From: Arthrobacter sp. fls2-241-R2A-200
GTDB lineage: Bacteria > Actinomycetota > Actinomycetes > Actinomycetales > Micrococcaceae
Reading direction: 5' to 3'
Length of the DNA stretch: 64,000 bases
Assembly (NCBI RefSeq): GCF_030209745.1
Contig: NZ_JARVRJ010000010.1
Location: 1 to 64,000, forward strand
Positions 1 through 10,970 of the stretch are shown here, piece after piece. The position numbers and the translations under genes were made by a program. Numbering within the stretch: position 1 is the stretch's first letter; each line of letters opens with the position of its first letter. The notes under the pieces were generated by a model, which saw nothing but the letters and a program-made list of their open reading frames with translations, ran no database searches and had not been told where the DNA came from.

Positions 1-2
1 CT

Positions 3-1217
3 CGTGATGGTGAGCGTCGTTCGTTTGGTGGGGATCGTGACCGTAAGCCGTTTGGTGACCGCGGTGACCGTCCGGCCCGTGAAGGCGACCGTCGCCCCTT
101 CAACAGTGACCGCGGCGAGCGTAAGCCGTTTGGCGACCGGCCCGAGCGCGGGCCCCGGAACTTCGACCGTCCCGCCCGTGACGGTGACCGACGCTCCTTC
201 AACAATGACCGCGGAAATTCCTGGGAAGAGCGTCCCGCCCGCGTTCCCAACGCCAAGGATATTCGTAGCGCCAACCGGCCTGACCGCGAGCGTTCCCCCG
301 AGATTGATGACGACGTCACGGGCAAGGAACTCGACCGCGCCACGGGCCACCAGATCAAGACCCTCGAGGAGCAGAGCGCGGGCTGGGTTGCCAAGCACCT
401 GGTCATGGCTGGCCGCTTGATCGACATTGAGCCGGAGCTCGCCTTCCAACACGCTCTGGCCGCGAGTCGCCGTGGCGGAAGGCTCTCCGTGGTTCGGGAA
501 GCAGTAGGTTTGACCGCCTACGCTGCCGGCCACTATGGCGAGGCTCTGCGCGAATTCCGTACCTACCGTCGGATCAGCGGCTCTAATGTGCACCTTCCTG
601 TCATGGCCGACTGTGAACGTGGCTTGGGCCGTCCCGACCGTGCACTGGACGTGGTTCGCTCTCCCGAAGCCCAGGATCTGGATGCCCCGGGCAAGGTTGA
701 ACTGGCCATCGTGGCTTCTGGTGCACGCGCTGACCTGAATCAACTTGACGCTGCTGTCAGCGAACTCGAGATCCCGCAACTGGACATCAATCGGGCATTC
801 TCCTACAGCCCTCGCCTTTTCCGCGCATATGCAGAAGCGCTGTCTGCCGTCGGGCGTACCGAGGAAGCCGATAAGTGGGCTCGCCAGGCGCTCGTCGCGG
901 AGAATGCACTGGGTGTTGGCGACTTCGCCGAGCCGGAAATTCTCGACCTTGGCTGGGACGAGGAGGACGAAGAAGCCGCGCGCAAGCCGCGCTTCGAGAA
1001 AGCTACCCGGGACGCCGACGTCGTAAAGCCCGAAACTGAAACCGTCATTGCAGAGGCCGCGGCAGCTGATGTTGAGCATGATGACGTTGAGTTGGACGAC
1101 GTCGAATCGGACTACTTTGAGTCCGATGATGCCGAGTCGGACGTGGACTCCGTAGAGGATGAAGCGGATCGCCGGGAAGCAGCCGAGAACGACGACACCG
1201 ACGCCCAGAATGGCTGA
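3..1217 (+). CDS. TPR-like protein with Arg/Asp/Gly-rich N-terminal repeats (5' end outside window)
   Basis: The reading frame is open from the first bases of the window, so the gene begins upstream; about 404 residues are visible. The first ~90 residues are low-complexity repeats built on R-D-G, GDRR, KPFGDR and FN-DRG units. A helical, TPR-like middle follows (about 135-315: repeated A/L-rich helix pairs such as HYGEALREF and RPDRALDVV). The last ~70 residues are an extremely acidic tail of E/D-V-E/D-S-D units. No catalytic motif is seen. The stop overlaps the HAD phosphatase start by 8 nt, so the two are co-translated. A basic, Arg-rich front and acidic tail suggest nucleic-acid or protein scaffolding, but that is inference; function is unknown. 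Confidence 0.8.
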   Translation, partial: RDGERRSFGGDRDRKPFGDRGDRPAREGDRRPFNSDRGERKPFGDRPERGPRNFDRPARDGDRRSFNNDRGNSWEERPARVPNAKDIRSANRPDRERSPEIDDDVTGKELDRATGHQIKTLEEQSAGWVAKHLVMAGRLIDIEPELAFQHALAASRRGGRLSVVREAVGLTAYAAGHYGEALREFRTYRRISGSNVHLPVMADCERGLGRPDRALDVVRSPEAQDLDAPGKVELAIVASGARADLNQLDAAVSELEIPQLDINRAFSYSPRLFRAYAEALSAVGRTEEADKWARQALVAENALGVGDFAEPEILDLGWDEEDEEAARKPRFEKATRDADVVKPETETVIAEAAAADVEHDDVELDDVESDYFESDDAESDVDSVEDEADRREAAENDDTDAQNG

Positions 1218-2196
1218 TTCACTGATTTCCGCGTTTGATGCCGTCCTTTCCGACCTCGATGGTGTGGTCTACACAGGACCACACGCCATCCCGGGGGCGG
1301 TGGCGTCGTTGCAACGCCTCGAAACTGAGGGCGTTCGCTTGGGTTATGTGACCAACAACGCCTCGCGGACTCCCGCTCAGGTTGCTGCGCACCTCCGAGA
1401 GCTGGGTGCGCCGGCAGAGGATCACCAAGTGGTCAGTTCGTCCCAGGCAGCCGGGGAGCTACTCGCGTCCCTGTTGCCTGCAGGAGCCCGCGTCCTGATC
1501 ACGGGCAGCGCGGCACTGGCGCACGAGATCGAGCTGGTGGGGCTTGTACCTGTGTCCAGCGCTGCGGAGAACCCTGTGGCCGTGGTCCAAGGCTTCAACC
1601 CGGAGATTGGCTGGAAGGACCTGGCTGAGGCTTCGTACGTGGTTGCCGGGGGCGCGTTGTGGTGTGCGACCAACACGGATATGACCATCCCACAGGCCCG
1701 GGGCATTGCCCCGGGTAACGGTGTGCTGGTCGCTGCGGTTGCAGCTGCCACCGGGAAAACACCCGTCGTGGCGGGAAAGCCAGAAGCGCCCTTGTTCCAC
1801 ACCGCGGCAAAGCGGTTGAACTCCGATCGTCCGCTCGTGGTGGGCGACCGTTTGGACACCGACATCCTGGGCGGCAACCGGGCAGGATTTACCACGGCGG
1901 CCGTTCTTACGGGAGTGGACACCAAGGAAACCATCCTGGCTGCACGGTCCGACGAGCGTCCCGACTACTTGCTGGCCGACCTTGCGGATCTCTACGTCAC
2001 CTATCCGCAAATAACGGACGACGGCGGCACGTTCCGTTGCGGTGCCGCCTCGGCACATGCGCACGATGGCATCGTGACCGTGACGGGTGCCGAGGATGAC
2101 CTCGACGCGTGGCGCGCTGCATGTGCGGCGTGGTGGTCGGCGGTCCCGGACGCGTCCACTGCCCGAGCGCCGCGTCTTGAGTGGCGCCGTCACTAG
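1210..2196 (+). CDS. HAD-IIA family hydrolase (NagD/phosphoglycolate phosphatase-like)
   Basis: A 328-residue cytoplasmic phosphatase of the HAD superfamily, subclass IIA. Motif I is DLDG at residues 15-18 with the nucleophilic Asp first, followed by VYTG. Motif II is VTNN near residue 48. The Mg-binding motif is GDRLDTDI near residue 215. The ~130-residue cap between motifs II and III is of the C2 type seen in NagD, AraL and PNPPase. The family hydrolyses small phosphomonoesters; the substrate cannot be read from sequence. The ATG at 1210 is chosen because an upstream in-frame ATG (1159) would lie deep inside the preceding gene. The last ~60 residues (A/W-rich) are an extension beyond the HAD fold. 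Confidence 0.9.
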   Translation: MADSLISAFDAVLSDLDGVVYTGPHAIPGAVASLQRLETEGVRLGYVTNNASRTPAQVAAHLRELGAPAEDHQVVSSSQAAGELLASLLPAGARVLITGSAALAHEIELVGLVPVSSAAENPVAVVQGFNPEIGWKDLAEASYVVAGGALWCATNTDMTIPQARGIAPGNGVLVAAVAAATGKTPVVAGKPEAPLFHTAAKRLNSDRPLVVGDRLDTDILGGNRAGFTTAAVLTGVDTKETILAARSDERPDYLLADLADLYVTYPQITDDGGTFRCGAASAHAHDGIVTVTGAEDDLDAWRAACAAWWSAVPDASTARAPRLEWRRH

Positions 2197-2205
2197 ACTG
2201 GTGGG

Positions 2206-2505
2206 ATGACCGAGCCTACACACCGCCTGGCGCCAGAGGCCGGCAACGATCAGGTTGAGCCGACCCGGACCCAGCTGGAAAGCCCGCAGATTCAATGGCC
2301 AGACACACCACTCCCCACCGGTGATGCCCTCGTGGACCGAGCACTGGACGCACTGGGCCGGATCAACGCGGTGCCGGTGGGGGAGCACGGTGACCTGTAT
2401 GCCCATATCCACGACGCGCTTTCGGAAGCCCTTGATTCCGAGCCGGGCCTTCCCCCGGTAAGTCCACGCAGCACCAACAGTTCCGGTTCGGAAGGCGACA
2501 GCTAA
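2206..2505 (+). CDS. Small conserved-type hypothetical protein
   Basis: A 99-residue protein with disordered, Pro/Glu/Ser-rich ends and a central helical stretch (about 42-80: GDALVDRALDALGRINAVP followed by an LYAHIHDALSEAL helix). It lies 9 nt after the HAD gene and 3 nt before tlyA, so it is part of the same transcript. I recognise a similar small ORF preceding tlyA in other actinobacteria but know no function. There is no signal peptide, membrane segment or catalytic motif. Confidence 0.75.
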   Translation: MTEPTHRLAPEAGNDQVEPTRTQLESPQIQWPDTPLPTGDALVDRALDALGRINAVPVGEHGDLYAHIHDALSEALDSEPGLPPVSPRSTNSSGSEGDS

Positions 2506-2508
2506 GGC

Positions 2509-3321
2509 ATGGCACGACTCGATCAGGAACTCGTCGCCCGAGGACTGGCGAGGTCCCGGACCCATGCCGCGAAACTCATCAGCGACGCCAAAGTCAGCTC
2601 GGGCGGTACCTTGCTGACCAAAGCCTCGCACCAGGTGGATGCGCAGACTGAGCTTGCCGTGGAGTCCCACCTTGAGGACATTTACGCCAGCCGGGCCGGG
2701 CATAAGCTGGCCGGTGCACTGGCGGCTTTTCCCGACGTCGTGGTGTCCGGGAAGCGGTGCCTCGACGCGGGCGCATCAACAGGTGGGTTCACGGATGTGC
2801 TGCTGCGCCAAGGTGCAGCCCAGGTGGTGGCAGTGGACGTCGGACATGGCCAGTTGGTGCCGCACCTGCGCGAAGATCCCCGCGTGGAGGTCCACGAGGG
2901 CCTCAACGTGCGGTACATGACGCCCGAACAGATTGGCGGATTGGCCCGATTGACGGTCGCGGATCTTTCCTTCATATCGTTGACCCTGGTCATGTACCCG
3001 TTGGCGCAGTGCACGGAGCCGGGGGGCGATATGGTGCTGATGGTCAAGCCGCAGTTCGAGGTGGGCAAGGAACGGTTGAGCCGTACCGGCGTGGTGTCGT
3101 CGGAGAGCGAACGACGCCGGGCCGTCGCCCAGGTTGCAAGGGCCGCGGTGGATGCCGGCTTGGAATTGAGGGACGTGGCGGCAAGCCCTTTGCCCGGCCA
3201 GGACGGAAATGTTGAATACTTCCTTTGGATGACACGCCGGATGTCGTCCGTGTTGCCTAAGATCGAAGAGCGGGACGAGGACGTTGCTGCGTTGATCCAT
3301 AAACTCTGGCCAGATGACTAG
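2509..3321 (+). CDS. tlyA: TlyA family rRNA 2'-O-methyltransferase (hemolysin-A family)
   Basis: A 270-residue protein with the two TlyA domains. An N-terminal S4 RNA-binding domain spans about 1-60 (LDQELVARGLARSRTHAAKLI). A FtsJ/RrmJ-like Rossmann methyltransferase spans about 60-250 with the SAM loop LDAGASTGGFTD near residue 85. The later conserved block MVKPQFEVGKE supplies the catalytic Lys region. TlyA enzymes methylate ribose 2'-OH groups in 16S and 23S rRNA (the sites that govern capreomycin sensitivity in mycobacteria). The gene sits in the classic actinobacterial order HAD - small protein - tlyA - nadK - recN. Confidence 0.95.
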   Translation: MARLDQELVARGLARSRTHAAKLISDAKVSSGGTLLTKASHQVDAQTELAVESHLEDIYASRAGHKLAGALAAFPDVVVSGKRCLDAGASTGGFTDVLLRQGAAQVVAVDVGHGQLVPHLREDPRVEVHEGLNVRYMTPEQIGGLARLTVADLSFISLTLVMYPLAQCTEPGGDMVLMVKPQFEVGKERLSRTGVVSSESERRRAVAQVARAAVDAGLELRDVAASPLPGQDGNVEYFLWMTRRMSSVLPKIEERDEDVAALIHKLWPDD

Positions 3322-3333
3322 AAAGCAGACCCG

Positions 3334-4374
3334 ATGAGCAGGCGTGTACTTGTCCTTGCCCACACCGGCCGTGAAGAGTCGCTCCGTGCAGCATGGGATG
3401 CCTGCACCCAGTTGCATTCCTCCGGCCTTGTTCCGGTCCTCCAGAAGTCTGAACTGGTAGATATTGAGCGCTTCTTCGGCGCCCTCGATACCCCCATTGA
3501 GATCCTCCACGACCACGTCAGCCTGGAGGACGTCGAGTTGGTCATGGTCCTGGGAGGTGACGGGACCATCCTGCGTGCAGCCGAGTTGGTCCGCGAAGTG
3601 GACGTCCCACTGCTTGGCGTGAACTTGGGGCATGTGGGTTTCCTTGCCGAGAGTGAGCGGGCCGACCTCGCCCAGACAGTGGAATGGATCGCGAGCCGCC
3701 AGTACACCGTGGAAGAACGCATGACCATCGATGTCCAGGTGTGGATCAAGGGCCAAAAGATTTGGCACACCTGGGCGTTGAACGAGGCTGCGATCGAGAA
3801 AGCCAACCGCGAGCGGATGCTGGAGCTCGTCACGGAAGTGGATGAGCGTCCCATAACCTCCTTTGGCTGCGACGGGGTGGTTTTGGCAACGCCTACGGGT
3901 TCGACCGCTTACGCCTTTTCTTCGGGGGGCCCGGTGGTTTGGCCTGAAGTTGAAGCCTTGGTCATAGTTCCGATCAGCGCCCACGCACTTTTTGCCAAGC
4001 CGCTGGTGGTATCCCCACGCTCGAAGCTTGCGGTGGAAGTGATGAACCGGACGGATGCGCTGGGGGTTCTGTGGTGCGATGGCCGCCGATCCGTGGACTT
4101 GCCTCCCGGCGCCCGCGTGGAAGTGACGCGTTCGGCCACCCCGGTGCGGCTTGCCCGCACGCATAAAACCCCGTTCTCTGCACGGCTTGTCCGAAAGTTC
4201 GAGCTCCCCATCCATGGCTGGCGGGGGCCGGCACCCCGACAGGCCGAGGTCCACACGGGTCCTATCCCGGTCATCCGGACCCTGTCGCCGGCGCCGCTGC
4301 CAAGCCCGCGTGATCCGCATGCCCCCGCTCCCCAGGATCCGGGGGAGCCTTCCGACCCCACGAATGCGAAGTGA
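3334..4374 (+). CDS. nadK: NAD kinase
   Basis: A 346-residue cytoplasmic enzyme that phosphorylates NAD to NADP using ATP or polyphosphate. The signature GGDGT lies at 74-78, followed by the family motifs NEAAIEK near 150 and TGSTAYAFSSGGP near 190. The core ends about residue 300. The remaining ~45 residues are a Pro-rich, apparently disordered tail (repeated P-S-P-R-D, PAPQDP), longer than usual for the family. It begins 12 nt after tlyA and ends 3 nt before recN. Confidence 0.95.
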   Translation: MSRRVLVLAHTGREESLRAAWDACTQLHSSGLVPVLQKSELVDIERFFGALDTPIEILHDHVSLEDVELVMVLGGDGTILRAAELVREVDVPLLGVNLGHVGFLAESERADLAQTVEWIASRQYTVEERMTIDVQVWIKGQKIWHTWALNEAAIEKANRERMLELVTEVDERPITSFGCDGVVLATPTGSTAYAFSSGGPVVWPEVEALVIVPISAHALFAKPLVVSPRSKLAVEVMNRTDALGVLWCDGRRSVDLPPGARVEVTRSATPVRLARTHKTPFSARLVRKFELPIHGWRGPAPRQAEVHTGPIPVIRTLSPAPLPSPRDPHAPAPQDPGEPSDPTNAK

Positions 4375-4377
4375 ATA

Positions 4378-6120
4378 ATGCTTGAGGAACTCCGAATCCG
4401 TGACCTGGGCGTTATTACGGACGCGGCCTTGCCGCTGGGCCCTGGCCTTAGCGTGGTCACCGGTGAAACGGGCGCCGGTAAGACCATGGTGGTGACCGCC
4501 GTCGGGCTTCTCCTCGGTGCGCGGTCCGACGCCGGCGCCGTGCGGAGCGGCGCCAAATCAGCGTCCGCCGAAGCCGTCCTGAAGCTCGATCCCCGGCACA
4601 GCGCGGTGGAGCGTGCCAAGGAAGCAGGTGGTGATGCGGAAGAGTTCGACGGCGTAGCTGAACTCCTGCTGGCACGCACGGTAGGAGCCGATGGGAGAAG
4701 CCGGGCTTACGTTGGCGGCCGTGCGGCACCGGTCGGGGTACTGGCGGAATTGGGTGAAAGCCTGGTGGTGGTTCATGGCCAGTCGGACCAGATCCGGCTC
4801 AAAAGTTCCACGGCGCAACGTCATGCCCTGGACCGCTTCGCCGGAGCGTCCTTCGCCAAGGCCCTTGGAGAATATCAATCCCTGTTCAGCCACTGGAAGG
4901 CGATCCAGTCAGAGCTGGAGACCTTGCGCAGCGAAGCCCGGGAGCGTTTGCGTGAAGCCGAATCCTTGGAGGCAGCGCTCCAGGAAATTGACGAGGTGGA
5001 TCCGCAGCCAGGCGAAGATGACACGCTCAAGGCCGAAGCCGTGAAGCTAGCGAACGTGGAGGAACTGCGGCTGGCGGCAGCGGCGGCGCACCAATCCCTG
5101 ATTGCGGAAGAGTTTGGCGACGCCGGGGACGCCACAACCATGGTTGACGCGGCCAAACGGACCCTGGAACACGTAGCCGATCACGATGAGGAACTGCGAT
5201 CGGCCGCCACTCGCCTCGCCGAAGTAGGCTTCCTCCTCAATGACATCGCTGCCGAGCTGGCGAGTTACCAGGCTGCCTTGGATACGGAAGGGCCCGAGCG
5301 GCTTTCCGAAATCGAGGATCGTCGCGCGGCCTTGGCGAAACTGATCCGGAAGTACGCCCCGAGCATTGATGAAGTACTTGAATGGGCAGCTGCCGCGAGG
5401 GTGCGCCTGGACGAACTGCAGGATGATTCGAGCCGTATTGAGTCCCTCGATGCGGAGGTCACCGCCACGGAGGCCACGCTTCGGAAGCAGGCCGCGGCGA
5501 TCAGCAAGGCGCGGCTGAAGGCAGCCAAGACCCTCTCAACACGGGTAAGCGCCGAGCTGAAAGCCCTGGCGATGGCTGATGCCACCTTGGTCATCGAGGT
5601 GGATGGCTCCGGCGTTTTGGGCCCGTGGGGTACCGACGAGATCGCGTTCCTTCTTCAGCCGCATTCAGGGGCCCCCGCCAGGCCGCTGGGCAAGGGAGCC
5701 TCGGGCGGTGAACTCTCCCGGGTGATGTTGGCCATAGAAGTGGTGCTTGCCGCCGTCGATCCTGTTCCCACTTTCGTGTTCGATGAAGTCGATGCGGGCG
5801 TCGGTGGGCGTGCCGCCGTCGAGATCGGGCGTCGCTTGGCCATGCTTGCCCGCCACGTCCAAGTGTTGGTGGTAACGCATCTTCCGCAGGTGGCCGCTTT
5901 CGCGGACCACCACATCCGCGTTACCAAGACATCCGTCCGCGGCGCCGATGGGAAGACCACCACGGGCTTCACCTCCAGCGATGTGCAGTTGCTCGGTGAC
6001 GAGGACCGGGTCAAGGAACTGGCCCGCATGCTGGCCGGGCAGGAAGACTCCGAGTCGGCGCAGGCGCACGCCCAGGAATTGCTGGACGATGCCAAACTCT
6101 TGCCAGCGGCTCTTGATTGA
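4378..6120 (+). CDS. recN: DNA repair protein RecN (SMC-like ATPase)
   Basis: A 580-residue SMC-family ATPase that acts at double-strand breaks. Walker A is GETGAGKT at 29-36. A long Glu/Ala-rich coiled coil fills roughly 150-390. The ABC signature is GASGGELSR, and Walker B is TFVFDEVDAGVGG, followed by the D-loop and a THLPQVAAFAD H-loop. All ATPase parts are present and the length matches the family. It is the last gene of the tlyA-nadK-recN run. Confidence 0.97.
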   Translation: MLEELRIRDLGVITDAALPLGPGLSVVTGETGAGKTMVVTAVGLLLGARSDAGAVRSGAKSASAEAVLKLDPRHSAVERAKEAGGDAEEFDGVAELLLARTVGADGRSRAYVGGRAAPVGVLAELGESLVVVHGQSDQIRLKSSTAQRHALDRFAGASFAKALGEYQSLFSHWKAIQSELETLRSEARERLREAESLEAALQEIDEVDPQPGEDDTLKAEAVKLANVEELRLAAAAAHQSLIAEEFGDAGDATTMVDAAKRTLEHVADHDEELRSAATRLAEVGFLLNDIAAELASYQAALDTEGPERLSEIEDRRAALAKLIRKYAPSIDEVLEWAAAARVRLDELQDDSSRIESLDAEVTATEATLRKQAAAISKARLKAAKTLSTRVSAELKALAMADATLVIEVDGSGVLGPWGTDEIAFLLQPHSGAPARPLGKGASGGELSRVMLAIEVVLAAVDPVPTFVFDEVDAGVGGRAAVEIGRRLAMLARHVQVLVVTHLPQVAAFADHHIRVTKTSVRGADGKTTTGFTSSDVQLLGDEDRVKELARMLAGQEDSESAQAHAQELLDDAKLLPAALD

Positions 6121-6182
6121 AACGCGGTGGTGGGCAACCATTGACCATTTGGGGAATCCGGCAGGACGCTTGGAAGGCGTAA

Positions 6183-7931
<1,749 letters not shown>

Positions 7932-7957
7932 CACACGTACAAGCAAAGGACGGCGCG

Positions 7958-8620
7958 ATGCCCGAAATTTCTGAAACCGCCAGTACATCGAAGCAGGTTT
8001 CGGATATGCCGAGCCCGCGCCGTCTTTTGTCCTCCAAGAAGGTTTACGAAGGCCGCATCTGGGATGTGGTCAGCGATTCCTTCAAGCTCGGCGAGGACAC
8101 AGACACGCTGGTGCGTGACTACATCGACCACCCGGGGGCAGTGGCTGTCCTTCCCATGAACGTCGACGGCGAAGTGTTGCTGATCAAGCAATACAGGCAT
8201 CCCGTTGGCATGGACCTCTGGGAAATTCCGGCCGGCCTGTTGGATGTCGAAGGTGAAGACTTCGTAGCAGGCGCCGCGCGCGAGCTCGCCGAGGAAGCGG
8301 ATCTCACGGCTGCCACATGGAATGTACTGGTGGACTTCTTCAATTCCCCGGGCTCTTCCAGTGAAGCTGTCCGCATCTACTTGGCCCGCGGCTTGGGCCA
8401 GGTGCCGGAAGCCGAGAGGCATGTACGGACGGATGAAGAGGCAGAGATTGAGCTGCACTGGGTCCCCTTGGAGGACGCAGTCAAAGCCGTCGTGGAAGGC
8501 CGGCTGCACAACCCCTCCGCGGTGCTGGGGATTCTTGCAGCAGCCGCCGCCCGCGCGGACGGCTTCACCAGCCTACGTCCTGCAAACGCCCCTTGGCCTG
8601 CCCATCCGAGCCAGCGCTGA
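7958..8620 (+). CDS. Nudix hydrolase, ADP-ribose pyrophosphatase type
   Basis: A 220-residue protein with an intact Nudix box near residues 93-115 (starting [10 protein letters not shown], catalytic core RELAEEAD). An upstream strand block [18 protein letters not shown] and WEIPAG is typical of the ADP-ribose/sugar-nucleotide pyrophosphatase (NudF) group. It is likely to hydrolyse ADP-ribose or a related nucleoside diphosphate-X. It follows pyrG by 26 nt with the site AAAGGA upstream of ATG, and its stop is 2 nt before the xerD GTG, so the three are probably co-transcribed. The substrate is inferred from family resemblance only. Confidence 0.9.
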   Translation: MPEISETASTSKQVSDMPSPRRLLSSKKVYEGRIWDVVSDSFKLGEDTDTLVRDYIDHPGAVAVLPMNVDGEVLLIKQYRHPVGMDLWEIPAGLLDVEGEDFVAGAARELAEEADLTAATWNVLVDFFNSPGSSSEAVRIYLARGLGQVPEAERHVRTDEEAEIELHWVPLEDAVKAVVEGRLHNPSAVLGILAAAAARADGFTSLRPANAPWPAHPSQR

Positions 8621-8622
8621 GC

Positions 8623-9609
8623 GTGGCCGACTCGACCACCCGGCAGGCCACGGCAGTTGACCGGGCGGTAACGGACTACTTACAGCACGTCGGCGTGGAG
8701 CGCGGCTTGGCAGCGAACACCCTCTCGGCGTATCGCCGGGACCTTGCCCGGTATTCGAACTTCCTTGCAGGCCAAGGCGTCGAACGTCCGGATGGGGTCA
8801 CCCGGCACCACGTCACGGCATTCGTGCAGGCACTTTCCGATGGCTCCGATGACGCGGCAGTCCTTGGAGTCCGTTCAGCGGCCCGCACCGTGGTGGCCGT
8901 CCGTGGCCTCCACAAGTTTTGGGCCTTGGAAGGAATCACGACGGCGGACCCCGCCAGCGATGTACACCCGCCTATGGCGGGTAAACGGCTTCCGAAAGCG
9001 ATCAGCGTTGACGAAGTAACCCGCATCCTTGAGGCTGCCGGGACCGATTCGCCAACAGGGCTCCGCGACCGGGCGCTCCTGGAGTTCCTGTACTCCACTG
9101 GCGCACGTATCAGCGAGGCTGTTGGGCTCGACGTCGATGATGTGGCCCTTGAAGGCGACGACGCCGGACAGAACGGCGCAGAGCACGACGCCGGACCCGC
9201 CGTCGTCAGGCTTTTCGGCAAAGGGTCCAAGGAACGGCTGGTGCCCCTGGGGTCCTACGGTGCCCGCGCCGTCGGGGCCTATGTTGTCCGGGGCCGGCCC
9301 CTGCTTGCGTCCAAGGGGAAGGGGACGCCGGCACTGTTCCTCAATGCCAGGGGCGGCAGGATCAGCCGCCAAAGCGCTTGGACCATTCTCAAAACCGCAG
9401 CCGAGAAAGCCCGCATCACCAAGGACGTCTCACCCCATACCCTGCGCCACTCTTTCGCAACGCACCTCCTTGAAGGTGGGGCCGACGTACGCGTCGTTCA
9501 GGAGTTGCTGGGACACGCTTCCGTGACCACCACGCAGGTTTACACCTTGGTCACGGCCGATACTTTGCGTGAGGTCTACGCCGCGGCGCACCCCAGGGCC
9601 CTCGGGTAG
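8623..9609 (+). CDS. xerD: Tyrosine recombinase XerD
   Basis: A 328-residue site-specific tyrosine recombinase that resolves chromosome dimers at dif with XerC. An N-terminal SAM-like core-binding domain (about 8-105) precedes the catalytic domain. Catalytic residues visible are Arg in [11 protein letters not shown], the [15 protein letters not shown] block (H-x-x-R), the His of [14 protein letters not shown] and its Tyr. A ~20-residue insertion ([15 protein letters not shown]) separates the first Arg motif from the LFGKGSKER strand; such insertions are known in actinobacterial XerD. The GTG at 8623 gives the usual N-terminus; a TTG at 8593 would overlap the Nudix gene. Confidence 0.93.
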   Translation: MADSTTRQATAVDRAVTDYLQHVGVERGLAANTLSAYRRDLARYSNFLAGQGVERPDGVTRHHVTAFVQALSDGSDDAAVLGVRSAARTVVAVRGLHKFWALEGITTADPASDVHPPMAGKRLPKAISVDEVTRILEAAGTDSPTGLRDRALLEFLYSTGARISEAVGLDVDDVALEGDDAGQNGAEHDAGPAVVRLFGKGSKERLVPLGSYGARAVGAYVVRGRPLLASKGKGTPALFLNARGGRISRQSAWTILKTAAEKARITKDVSPHTLRHSFATHLLEGGADVRVVQELLGHASVTTTQVYTLVTADTLREVYAAAHPRALG

Positions 9610-9627
9610 ATCCGTCACGGGGGATGG

Positions 9628-10350
9628 TCACCCCAAGACGTTCAGCGTCAGTTCCACGGCGTTGGTGAACAAGGCCAGTAGCGAGGTTCCTAAGCCCGCC
9701 ACGAGCAGGAGACCAGGATGAGCGAGTCCCACTACCACACGCTTTAGCCTGGGCCGTTTACGCAGGAACTTTTTAGGTACGCGGGTCCCTACGGGTACCT
9801 GCCGCCAACCGCGAAGCCGCCGCAGGAACCAAGCACAACGGACGATGAACGCCATCCAAAGAATGGAGAGCACCAGCGGAACGGCAGCAACCATGAGGTT
9901 GAATCCGAGGGCCGTGACTTCCTTTTCCGAGTCGCCAACCACCGATTGGACGGTGGTGGAAATCGAGGCGCTCATCACCACGGAGGCACACCACACAATG
10001 AACGCAGCCACCAATGCAATGAACCGCACGAAGAAGTGCCCCAGCACCGTGGCGTCCACGGCGCGCAGGCGGCTCCGGGGCGTGGCGTGCAGAAGCATGA
10101 CGGTTGAGACCAAAGTAGGCAGTGCTGCCGCAACGACCAACAGGTACCAACTCCAGCCGGCGACGTCCAGCACTTCGTCAAGGACGATCAGCCCAGCCCA
10201 GAAACCCGTCCAGGCCCAGCCTGCGTAGAGAGGGTGGGCCACCAGCCACGACGGGAGCCAGGAGTCGCGGTCAGGGACGGCCCGCTCGACGACGGTCGAC
10301 TCGCCCGCAACCGACGGGTCCGTCTGTGCGTCACCCCCATCTTCGCTCAT
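9628..10350 (-). CDS. Hypothetical membrane protein
   Basis: A 240-residue protein with an acidic soluble N-terminus (~30 residues, starting MSEDGGDAQT) and about five hydrophobic segments: WTGFWAGLIVLDEVL, WYLLVVAAALPTLVSTVML, FFVRFIALVAAFIVWCASVV, LMVAAVPLVLSILWMAFIV and a C-terminal LLLVAGLGTSLLALF. A very basic loop (RLRGWRQVPVGTRVPKKFLRKRPRLKR) lies before the last one. It is convergent with xerD (18 nt between stops) and divergent from the mutT gene. The family is not recognised. Confidence 0.7.
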   Translation of the reverse strand: MSEDGGDAQTDPSVAGESTVVERAVPDRDSWLPSWLVAHPLYAGWAWTGFWAGLIVLDEVLDVAGWSWYLLVVAAALPTLVSTVMLLHATPRSRLRAVDATVLGHFFVRFIALVAAFIVWCASVVMSASISTTVQSVVGDSEKEVTALGFNLMVAAVPLVLSILWMAFIVRCAWFLRRLRGWRQVPVGTRVPKKFLRKRPRLKRVVVGLAHPGLLLVAGLGTSLLALFTNAVELTLNVLG

Positions 10351-10406
10351 GGGCTCACTGTAGCAATGGGCGCAGTGGCGGGGGAGAGCAGGTTAAGGTA
10401 GTCACC

Positions 10407-10901
10407 ATGACAGCTGCCCACGTGACTTTATGCTTCCTCCTCCGCGACGGACCCGATAGCGAACATGTGCTGCTCGGCACCAAGAAAACCGGCTTTGGCC
10501 GCGGCAAAGTTGTCGGCGTCGGCGGCCACGTCGAGGCAGGCGAGACAGCATCACAGGCAGCGTGCCGGGAGGTCATGGAAGAGGTCAGCGTGGTGGTCGC
10601 GCCGGAGGACCTGGTACCGGCAGGGACCGTTGATTTTGTGTTCCCGGCGCGGCCCGAATGGGATATGGCCACCACAGTGTTCCTGACGCGGGCATGGCAG
10701 GGCGAACCATTAGAAAGCGACGAGATCGCCCCGGCATGGTTTCCGGTGAACCGTTTGCCGGTTGAGCGGATGTGGGCCGATGCCGAGCACTGGTTACCTG
10801 CCATGATCTCCGGGCAGCGCATCGCGGCCCAGGTCCGTCTTGCCGCAGACAACGAGAACGTGGCGGAGGTCCACACAGTGGAGTGGGCTGACCCAGCCTA
10901 A
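10407..10901 (+). CDS. MutT-type Nudix hydrolase
   Basis: A 164-residue protein with the Nudix box GGHVEAGETASQAACREVMEEVS (about 38-60, all catalytic Glu/Arg present). The front VTLCFLLRDG and the later WFPVNRLPVERMWADAEHWLP block resemble the MTH1-like 8-oxo-dGTP diphosphatases. Likely role: clearing oxidised purine nucleotides from the pool. ATG 10407 is chosen because AAGG (10395-10398) lies 8 nt upstream; the frame is open further upstream but has no supporting site. Confidence 0.88.
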   Translation: MTAAHVTLCFLLRDGPDSEHVLLGTKKTGFGRGKVVGVGGHVEAGETASQAACREVMEEVSVVVAPEDLVPAGTVDFVFPARPEWDMATTVFLTRAWQGEPLESDEIAPAWFPVNRLPVERMWADAEHWLPAMISGQRIAAQVRLAADNENVAEVHTVEWADPA

Positions 10902-10907
10902 GCACCG

Positions 10908-10952
10908 AACGACGGCGGACCGGCCACCTTGGGTGACCGGTCCGCCGTCGTT
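10908..10952. terminator. Bidirectional terminator between mutT-like gene and prpC
   Basis: A perfect 16-bp inverted repeat (left arm AACGACGGCGGACCGG, 10908-10923; right arm 10937-10952) with a loop that itself can pair CACC with GGTG. It lies between two convergent genes, so it can serve both. Confidence 0.85.
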
Positions 10953-10970
10953 GGTGCAGCTGCGGTACAG

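Noticed and set aside
2776..4320. A 514-codon leftward open frame opposite tlyA and nadK
   Set aside because: Both sense genes are certain; the antisense product is His/Arg/Gly-rich with no recognisable fold.
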